A DNA stretch of 64,000 nt from contig CP134874.1 in NCBI GenBank assembly GCA_037318855.1, positions 1,612,598-1,676,597 of the forward strand, given 5' to 3'. How positions within the stretch are numbered: the stretch's first letter is position 1; each line of letters begins with the position of its first letter. The position numbers were made by a program, and so were the translations under genes. This DNA is from Candidatus Sedimenticola sp. (ex Thyasira tokunagai). GTDB lineage: Bacteria > Pseudomonadota > Gammaproteobacteria > Chromatiales > Chromatiaceae. Positions 57,928 to 64,000 of this stretch are shown here, piece by piece. The notes under the pieces are model-generated. The model was not told where the DNA came from, ran no database searches, and saw only the letters and a list, made by a program, of their open reading frames with translations.

Positions 57928-57974
57928 CCTGAGCCGTCGTTCGAGGCTTATGTGGTGAACGATGGCTCAGGGCA
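57928..57974. terminator. Strong hairpin between convergent genes
   Basis: CCCTGAGCCGTCGTTC and GAACGATGGCTCAGGG pair almost perfectly around a 14-base loop. It lies between the isochorismatase-like gene and the convergent DsrC-like gene and may end both transcripts. There is no T tract. Confidence 0.55.
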
Positions 57975-57993
57975 GTCTTTACAGGCAATAGTA

Positions 57994-58332
57994 TTAGCAG
58001 GAGTGGCAGTATGACGCCGGAAGACCGGCCAGGCGGCAGGCATGTTTACAACCGCCCTTCGGGAAAATCTCATTTAATTTTTTTTTGGTGCACCCATATT
58101 CACTGATCTTTTTCCCGACACTTTTAATCATCAGACGGTCTGACGGTGGCACCTCATATTCATGATAAAATTCCCTTAAATAATTGATCGCCACCCAGTG
58201 GCAATCAATTAGTTTCAGTTCATCTATATCAGCCATGACTTGAGCGACATCTTCACTCCAGTCTGAAAAACTTTCCAAGTAACCCTCACTGTTTAGAGGG
58301 ATAGTGATTCCGTTGACTTCCAGCGCTTGCAT
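57994..58332 (-). CDS. DsrC/TusE-family sulfur-carrier-like protein with unusual C-terminal cysteines
   Basis: The product (112 aa) matches the DsrC/TusE family: DIDELKLIDCHWVAINYLREFYHEYEVPPSDRLMIKSVGKK is the DsrC core. The C-terminal arm is KGGCKHACRLAGLPASYCHSC. In canonical DsrC, CysB is followed 11 residues later by the penultimate CysA. Here the CysB equivalent (Cys 99) is followed by Cys 109 and Cys 112, and Cys 95 is extra. It may carry sulfur or sense it, but it is not a standard DsrC. ATG 58332 is preceded by TGGAGAAGAG. It supports a sulfur-metabolising host. Confidence 0.88.
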   Translation of the reverse strand: MQALEVNGITIPLNSEGYLESFSDWSEDVAQVMADIDELKLIDCHWVAINYLREFYHEYEVPPSDRLMIKSVGKKISEYGCTKKKLNEIFPKGGCKHACRLAGLPASYCHSC

Positions 58333-58706
58333 AGCTCTTCTCCATCACCTTAAACACTAACTTCTTGGAGTGTTGCGGTGTTCAACATTTATTAAAATGA
58401 CGACAGAGGAAAAACTGCTCGAGAGGTTCTGCTATCCCGTTATTCGGTCCTTCCCCTGACCGTTTTGAGATTTTGGACTCGACCCTCCTTTGCTACTATA
58501 TAAAGCGGAGTTACTGCGGGATCGGACTAGCTACTCTGCGAACCTATCTCATTATCCGCATCGATAAATAGTAATCCCTAGGATGAAGATATTAAACAGC
58601 CGCTAACAGTCTAGTACAATTTTACGAGTTTCTGTCAATAATAAACGGCCAATGAGGGAAATAGGATTCGTGTGATTTAATTTTGTACAACTGCCTACAA
58701 AATAGT
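58333..58706. other. Intergenic region without a gene
   Basis: About 370 bases lie between the DsrC-like gene and the second IS4 copy. No reading frame, RNA gene or clear repeat is recognised. Confidence 0.5.
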
Positions 58707-60054
58707 AGTGAACGTCACTACTGTCCGGTAAAACTAGTGTCGCTACCTTATAATTGCCTGTAGGACAAAGTAAAAATAACAATTTAAGGGTGTCATCGAT
58801 TTGAATCGTCCAGAAAACCCTCAAAATACCCATTTCTCAGGGATTTTGGGGATGTTTCCATGCATGTCGGCAAGCTCGTTTTTTCACAGATTATCGACCA
58901 CCTGCCGATGCACACCTTTCGGCGATGTGTCACCCGCTACCATGGCAACCGTTACAAAAAATCTTTCTCTTGTCTCGATCAGTACCTCTGCATGGCTTTT
59001 GCGCAGCTGACTTATCGCGAAAGCTTGCGCGATATTGAGGCCTGTCTGCGAGCACAAAGGGACAAGCTGTACCATATGGGCATCCGTAGCAGTATATCCA
59101 GAAGCACTCTGGCGGATGCGAGCGAACGCCGAGATTGGCGTATCTTCGCAGACTTTGCCCATGCACTGATTCGCATAGCCCGACCACTATATGCTGACGA
59201 AGATCTTGGTCTCGAACTCGACAATACAATCTACGCACTTGACGCATCCACCATCGACCTATGCTTGTCAGTCTTTCCGTGGGCATTGTTTCGTTCCACC
59301 AAGTCTGCCGTCAAACTCCACACCTTGCTGGATCTTCGGGGCAACATCCCGACCTTTATCCACATTTCTGACGGCAAGCTCCATGACGTCAACGTTCTCG
59401 ATATCTTGCTACCCGAGCCTGGTGCCTTCTACATCATGGATCGCGGTTATGTGGATTTCGAACGACTCTTCGCTTTGCACATGGCAGGGAGTTTCTTTGT
59501 CATCCGCGCCAAATCCAATACAAAGTACAAACGCCGCTATTTCGCACCCGGCGGACAAATCTGGCGGAGTGCAGTGTGATCAGACCATCGTGCTGACCGG
59601 GGTCAATACGGCAACCGGCTACCCGCAGTCACTACGGCGTATCAAATACCATGATGCCAAAACTGGAAAAACTTTCAATTTCCTGACCAACAACTTTGCC
59701 ATTCCAGCGCAGACAGTGGCTGATCTCTACCGGTACCGTTGGCAGGTTGAGTTGTTCTTCAAATGGATAAAGCAACATCTACGTATTAAATCGTTCTTTG
59801 GCACTTCGGAGAACGCAGTAAAAAGTCAGATCTGGATTGCCATCTCTGTGTACGTGCTCGTGGCCATTATCAAGAAACGGCTCAACATCGACGCAGATCT
59901 CTACACAATTCTACAGATCTTGAGCTTGACCTTATTCGAGAAAAGCTCATTATTTCATATGCTTACTGAATCAGAATTTATAAGCGATGATAGCGATATG
60001 CCTAACCAACTGAATCTATTTAATAATTTCCCCGGACACTAGTGAGTGAACGTC
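58707..60054 (+). mobile_element. IS4-family insertion sequence, copy 2, with 10-bp target duplication
   Basis: The element spans 58717-60044 (1328 bp) and is the inverted equivalent of the copy at 12813-14140. AGTGAACGTC flanks both sides (58707-58716 and 60045-60054). The ends are the same imperfect repeats. It is almost identical to copy 1 but has one base less before the transposase start and one base more in its middle. Confidence 0.93.
58860..60042 (+). pseudogene. IS4-family transposase, frameshifted copy
   Basis: From ATG 58860 it matches the intact transposase at 12815-13996 until CGCCGCTATTTCGC near 59540, where copy 1 reads CGCCGCTACTCGC. The extra base shifts the frame and translation stops at 59579. 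The rest, including the Y-(2)-R-(3)-E catalytic part, continues in another frame to 60042. The enzyme is probably inactive. Confidence 0.92.
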
Positions 60055-60151
60055 TAATTTATATGCGGCTTCCGAATACATCAGGGAGTCTCGGGTCAAG
60101 ATCCGTTTTGACCAGTTCATGGAGTTGGTATTCTGCTCGAATATTTTGTAT

Positions 60152-60883
60152 TCACTCCAGTTGCAACCGGCCTTGACCGGCTACCGCCTGTGAAGGGGAG
60201 GGTGGCAGCGACCAATCAATCGGCTTTTCACCCTTGTCAGAGAGGTAGTGGTTGATGCTGGAGAAGTGACCACACCCGAGAAAGCCCCGGTGGGCCGAAA
60301 GGGGCGAGGGGTGGGGTGCGGTGAGGACCAGGTGCCGCTCAGTATCTATAAATGCTCCCTTTTTCTGTGCATAACTGCCCCAGAGGAGAAATACCAATCC
60401 CTCCTTGTGATCATTCATATGCCGGATCACGGCGTCGGTGAAACTCTCCCACCCCCTCTTCTGGTGTGAGCCGGCGGCTCCCGCCTCAACAGAAAGAGTG
60501 GCGTTGAGAAGGAACACTCCCTGTTCCGTCCAGGACTGGAGATAGCCATGCTCCGGCGTACTGATGCCGAGATCAGAGTGTAACTCCTTGAAGATGTTCC
60601 TGAGAGAGGGGGGTATGCGGACACCGGGGCGAACGGAGAAGCAGAGCCCGTGGGCCTGGCCTTCGCCATGGTAGGGGTCCTGCCCGATGATTACTACCCG
60701 CACCTTTTCCGGCGGAGTGGAGTTGAAGGCGGAGAAGAGCTCATTACGTGGGGGGTAAATGGTTTTGTGGGCACTGTACTCGTCGTTAAGAAAACGCTCT
60801 AACTGCTTAATGTAGGGTTGCTCGAACTCACCTTTAAGGGCTCGCTTCCAACCGGGGTTGAGTGCTGTTTTGATATTGAACAT
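60152..60883 (-). CDS. ung: Uracil-DNA glycosylase
   Basis: The product (243 aa) removes uracil from DNA at the start of base-excision repair. The family-1 motifs are present: GQDPYHG with the catalytic Asp (about residue 68) and [18 protein letters not shown] with the catalytic His. The aromatic [10 protein letters not shown] and the [10 protein letters not shown] segments also fit. The C-terminal tail after DWSLP is slightly longer than usual. Length is normal. Confidence 0.96.
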   Translation of the reverse strand: MFNIKTALNPGWKRALKGEFEQPYIKQLERFLNDEYSAHKTIYPPRNELFSAFNSTPPEKVRVVIIGQDPYHGEGQAHGLCFSVRPGVRIPPSLRNIFKELHSDLGISTPEHGYLQSWTEQGVFLLNATLSVEAGAAGSHQKRGWESFTDAVIRHMNDHKEGLVFLLWGSYAQKKGAFIDTERHLVLTAPHPSPLSAHRGFLGCGHFSSINHYLSDKGEKPIDWSLPPSPSQAVAGQGRLQLE

Positions 60884-61181
60884 ATGCAGGGATGATTATC
60901 GGGCAGAAGCCTGTTCTTACCGTGTGTTAGTGTCAAAGTTAAACTCCCTGCGGTGCTATCAGGAAGCCTTTTGTGCTAAATGTAGAGATTATTGTTAAAT
61001 AATCATCGTAGGGTTTATACACCAGATTCCAGGGTTACTGCCAGAGTGAGGAAGAATAAATTAGAGGCAGTTCAATAGTGATAATTGACTAAGGCGCTCC
61101 AGATCCCATTTTACTCTCATATTCATTGATAGCTGGGCATAGAACGGCTAACCTCAGGTAAACAGATATAGAGGGAAAACA
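60884..61181. other. Intergenic region without a gene
   Basis: About 300 bases lie between the divergent ung and cNMP-binding genes. No repeat, RNA gene or clear promoter stands out. Confidence 0.5.
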
Positions 61182-61703
61182 ATGAAAGCGGTGGACTCTA
61201 CAGCATCATCACTTAATGATATGGAGCTTATGGGAAGTGGCGACGCCTACAAGGAGACACTGTGCGAGATCATTGAAGCCTTGCCCCTGCTTGCCAATTT
61301 CAGCAGCACAGAAGTAAAATTGCTTGCTAACTATATGCTTGCCTATCGCGTATGCCAGGGGACTACGATTTTTGAGGAGGGGAGTAGGGACCGCTTTATG
61401 GCATTTGTCTCATCCGGCCACTTGCAGGTATACAAAGAGGGAGAGCCGGGGGAGCAGCACGAACTGGCAACCGTTCGTCCCGGCATGTCTATCGGCGAGA
61501 TGAGTCTGCTGGATAATCAGCCCCACTCCGCCACTGTCATCGCATCTGAGGAGACGGAGCTGCTGGTACTGTCAGGCGAGAAGTTTCAAAAGTTGGAGGA
61601 AAAATTCCCCCACCTCGCCTTCAAAATGTTGTGGATTATCTCCCTTATGCTGAGCAACCGTCTGAGAAAGACCAGTGGGATATTGGTGGATTATCTAGGT
61701 TAG
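61182..61703 (+). CDS. Cyclic-nucleotide-binding-domain protein
   Basis: The product (173 aa) has one Crp/cNMP-binding beta-barrel: LLANFSSTEVKLLANYML, GTTIFEEGSRDRFMAFVSSGHLQVYKE, and MSIGEMSLLDNQPHSATVIASEETELLVLSGEKF. No DNA-binding domain follows, so it is not a classical Crp regulator. The phosphate-cassette stretch IGEMSLLDNQPHSATV is close to the cNMP-binding consensus. A regulatory partner is not obvious. ATG 61182 is preceded by AGAGGGAAAAC. Confidence 0.85.
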   Translation: MKAVDSTASSLNDMELMGSGDAYKETLCEIIEALPLLANFSSTEVKLLANYMLAYRVCQGTTIFEEGSRDRFMAFVSSGHLQVYKEGEPGEQHELATVRPGMSIGEMSLLDNQPHSATVIASEETELLVLSGEKFQKLEEKFPHLAFKMLWIISLMLSNRLRKTSGILVDYLG

Positions 61704-61811
61704 TGTTTGTGCGAAAATAGACAAGCAGGACGCAGCACTCGCAGTCAAATGGCGTTAAATCCGACAGACTCCTAGGTTAGTTATTCTTGCATAACAGATA
61801 GAGGCAAGCGG

Positions 61812-62882
61812 ATGAGAATAGAAGACGATATCAAGCTCGATTACTCTGATGTTCTGCTCAAGCCCAAGCGCAGCACTCTCACCTCTCGCAAAGAGGTGAT
61901 ACTTGAGCGGGAGATCGCTTTTTATCACTCACCGCGGGTGTGGCGGGGCATACCCATTATGACCGCAAATATGACCAGTTGCGGCACCTTCGAGATGGCG
62001 CGGATACTCGCTCCTCACCGGATCATCACCACCTTCCACAAATACTACGATATCGATGATTATCTGGCGTTCTTTGAGGTCTACGACAACCCCGACTATA
62101 TCGCCTACACACTGGGAATCAGGGAGGGGGATCTGACGCAGTTGGATGCGATGATCGAGACGAAGCTGATCAACAACTTCTCTTTTATCTGCCTGGATGT
62201 GCCCAACGGTTATCTGGAAAGGTTTCTGGAGGTGATTCAGCATGTGAGGGGACGTTGTCCAAAGCACATCATCATCGCCGGTAATGTGGTCTCCAACGAG
62301 ATGACCGAGGAGATCATTCTCAACGGTGCGGATATCGTCAAGGTGGGCATAGGCCCCGGTTCTGCCTGCACCACCCGGCTGATGACCGGCGTTGGTTACC
62401 CACAACTCAGTGCCGTGATCGAGTGCGCCGATGCCGCCCACGGCATCTCCAATGATCAGGGGTACGGGTTGATTATTGCTGATGGCGGCCTCAATACACC
62501 GGGTGATATCGGCAAAGCGTTCTGCGGTGGTGCAGACTTTATTATGTCCGGCTCTCAGTTCTCCGGTTACGAGCAGTCGGGAGGTGATACGGTGGAGCGG
62601 GGCGGTAGGCTCTACAAGGAGTATTTCGGTTCTTCATCGAACAAGGCGATGAAAGAGTTTTACGGCAAAAAGGATCTTCACCGAGCTACGGAGGGACGTT
62701 ATACCCTGATCCCCCACAAGGGTGATCTGGAGGACTTTCTCCAGGACCTCTTCGGCTCCCTGCGCAGCACCGCTACCTACATCGGCGCCAAAAAGCTCAA
62801 GGAGTTCCCCAAGCGGGCCACCTTCATCCGTACCAACCGCCAGTTGAATACCATCTACGAGCAGTACGAAGCGAAGGAGTGA
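61812..62882 (+). CDS. guaC: GMP reductase
   Basis: The product (356 aa) converts GMP to IMP with NADPH, a purine-salvage step. The IMPDH/GMPR catalytic loop VKVGIGPGSACTTRLMTGVGYPQ contains the active-site cysteine. IIADGGLNTPGDIGKAFCGGADFIMSGS is the phosphate-binding region. The protein lacks CBS domains and its length fits GMP reductase rather than IMP dehydrogenase. The closest relatives are probably the E. coli-type GuaC. Confidence 0.93.
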   Translation: MRIEDDIKLDYSDVLLKPKRSTLTSRKEVILEREIAFYHSPRVWRGIPIMTANMTSCGTFEMARILAPHRIITTFHKYYDIDDYLAFFEVYDNPDYIAYTLGIREGDLTQLDAMIETKLINNFSFICLDVPNGYLERFLEVIQHVRGRCPKHIIIAGNVVSNEMTEEIILNGADIVKVGIGPGSACTTRLMTGVGYPQLSAVIECADAAHGISNDQGYGLIIADGGLNTPGDIGKAFCGGADFIMSGSQFSGYEQSGGDTVERGGRLYKEYFGSSSNKAMKEFYGKKDLHRATEGRYTLIPHKGDLEDFLQDLFGSLRSTATYIGAKKLKEFPKRATFIRTNRQLNTIYEQYEAKE

Positions 62883-62959
62883 TCGCTTGTTTCTTGTTTT
62901 ATGGAGGTGGAGTGCATCAGTGCCAGAGCTGAGCGGCACTCGCTTAAGTGATCTTTTAC

Positions 62960-63044
62960 TGTAGGAGCGACTTTAGTCGCGATAGATGTGGCGCCAAACT
63001 CTGGCTGTGTGCCAAATTCCTTCGCGACTGAAGTCGCTCTTACA
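62960..63044. repeat. REP-like inverted repeat, second copy
   Basis: TGTAGGAGCGACTTTAGTCG (62960-62979) and CGACTGAAGTCGCTCTTACA (63025-63044) are inverted copies, each itself palindromic. They belong to the same REP type as the repeat at 12620-12701. They lie between convergent guaC and GFA-type genes. Confidence 0.8.
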
Positions 63045-63085
63045 ATGGATAGGGTGAAACTCTTTCCACGTAAGTACCATTCGGC

Positions 63086-63445
63086 TCAGAGCAGGTGCTT
63101 ACCATCGAAAACATCCACCTCCAGTGAGAGTGGATCAACGCCATCGATACAGCCAATGTTTACCCGGTAGTGACCGGGCTTTCTTACCGTCTGGTGGAAG
63201 GGGTAGATGCCACACTCTTTGCAGAAGAAGTGTTTGGCTGTTTTGTCACCAAACTGATAGAGCCCAAGAGCGCCCTCCTTTGCCTCGATGTTGAGATTTT
63301 CCGGAGTGATGATCTCCGAGGACATTACCGCCCCCTTTCTTGCGCAGATTGAGCAGTTACAGCGCAGCCCGTCAGTGATGGGCTCCCCGGTATAGGAGAA
63401 GCGGACGGCTCCACAATGACAACTTCCTTGATGTTTTTCAGTCAT
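63086..63445 (-). CDS. GFA/CENP-V-family zinc-binding protein
   Basis: The product (119 aa from ATG 63445, MTEKHQGSCHCGAVRFSYTG) has the glutathione-dependent formaldehyde-activating fold, with zinc cysteines in SCHCGAV, CNCSIC and KHFFCKECGIYPF. The family also includes proteins that do not act on formaldehyde, so the substrate is unknown. The repeated element B2 begins one base upstream of the start codon; the frame is open further into the element, but this is not conserved coding sequence. Confidence 0.88.
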   Translation of the reverse strand: MTEKHQGSCHCGAVRFSYTGEPITDGLRCNCSICARKGAVMSSEIITPENLNIEAKEGALGLYQFGDKTAKHFFCKECGIYPFHQTVRKPGHYRVNIGCIDGVDPLSLEVDVFDGKHLL

Positions 63446-63732
63446 CCGCTGCCAGCCATGGAGAGCGAAGCGAAGGCTGGTAATCCCCGGTAGCCGTGAG
63501 GCCGCACTGCTTACCCGTCGTGCGCGTAGCGCGCCAGAGGGGAAGCAAAGTAGGCATCCGAACACGGCGTCCAGTCACTGGGAACTGACTGCGAAGCGGT
63601 AACGAGCTTGCGATGTTATCGCGTAGCGGTCAGTGACCAGGACGGCCGGGGCACTAATAGGCTGTCAAAGATTGAGTGCAAAAGGGGGACTTGGATGTCC
63701 CGTTTTGCATCACGAAATCGAAGACTCGCTTA
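63446..63732 (+). mobile_element. Repeated structured element, copy B2
   Basis: This 287-bp copy is closely similar to B1, with the same first hairpin CCAGCC/GGCTGG and the same GACTCGCTTA end. It lies immediately upstream of the GFA-type start codon, antisense to that gene. Its 3' end is followed by TTTTTT and an IS1595-type fragment. Confidence 0.88.
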
Positions 63733-63758
63733 TTTTTTCCATACATTTCTTTTCCCGA

Positions 63759-64000
63759 TTACCCATAAACCTCAGCCATTCTCAAGAAGCGATAAGGCAT
63801 TGGTGGTGTACGCAACGCAACAAAGAGCAATCGCTCAATCATTTCTGGAAGATTGAAGCGACGATTAAACCGATATTCGAATTCGGCAAGATAACGAGGT
63901 ACATGTTTTTTTCGTATAGCATGAAAAGTTCCCTGCAAAGAATTCTTGACGTTGCCAAGCATGGTGTTCACCCACTTGAAGGTGGAGCTCTGTGCGCTTT
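63759..64000 (-). CDS. IS1595-family transposase, C-terminal part (runs off the window)
   Basis: Reading into the window on the minus strand, the frame gives STFKWVNTMLGNVKNSLQGTFHAIRKKHVPRYLAEFEYRFNRRFNL, the conserved C-terminal part of IS1595/ISXO2-type transposases. The rest of the gene lies beyond the right edge. Whether the element is complete cannot be seen. Confidence 0.85.
   Translation of the reverse strand, partial: SAQSSTFKWVNTMLGNVKNSLQGTFHAIRKKHVPRYLAEFEYRFNRRFNLPEMIERLLFVALRTPPMPYRFLRMAEVYG

Overview
The window reads as chromosomal DNA of a gammaproteobacterium with moderate GC content. It holds a nuoD-to-nuoN run, the initiator tRNA in two copies, a DsrC-related protein pointing to sulfur metabolism, much two-component and cyclic-di-GMP signalling, and many insertion sequences. 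A sulfur-oxidising lineage is plausible but inferred only from the DsrC-like gene and the general gene content.

Layout. 1-11849: end of nuoD and complete nuoE to nuoN (respiratory complex I), closed by a strong terminator. 12.0 kb: tRNA-fMet with its own promoter and terminator. 12.2-14.15 kb: REP-like palindrome and an IS4-family (DUF4372-type) element with a 10-bp target duplication. 14.3-32.3 kb: a large sensory locus. It starts with a receptor of six tandem periplasmic solute-binding domains plus PAS domains and no kinase, now split by an IS3-family element. Next come two separate solute-binding proteins, each followed by a hybrid histidine kinase, then a DUF3365 haem-motif kinase and a REC-HD-GYP response regulator. 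No transport permease is present, so the binding proteins probably serve signal reception, as TorT does for TorS. The likely output is c-di-GMP breakdown.

32.6-37.6 kb: an SDR reductase, an acyl-CoA ligase, an Lrp-type regulator broken by a small repeated element, and the divergent methionine gamma-lyase gene. 37.6-45.8 kb: second tRNA-fMet, then an insertion-rich stretch (IS4, IS1380 with a MITE-like relative, IS30) around an EamA exporter and a small MerR operon. 45.8-57.7 kb: an MBL/beta-CASP nuclease, membrane proteins, hemerythrin, an EAL and an HD-GYP protein, an aminotransferase, DUF1353, ApbE, a Nudix hydrolase and an isochorismatase-like hydrolase. 58-64 kb: DsrC-like protein, second IS4 copy (frameshifted), uracil-DNA glycosylase, a cyclic-nucleotide-binding protein, GMP reductase, a GFA-type protein and the edge of an IS1595 transposase.

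The most unusual item is a family of four gene-free elements of about 288 bp (35.84, 44.22, 56.16 and 63.45 kb), all in the same orientation. They form two subfamilies whose helices differ by compensating base changes, so they look like a mobile structured RNA. One copy breaks an Lrp-type regulator gene, one lies between perfect 147-bp direct repeats in a Nudix gene, one abuts the start codon of a GFA gene, and one abuts a MerR-operon promoter.
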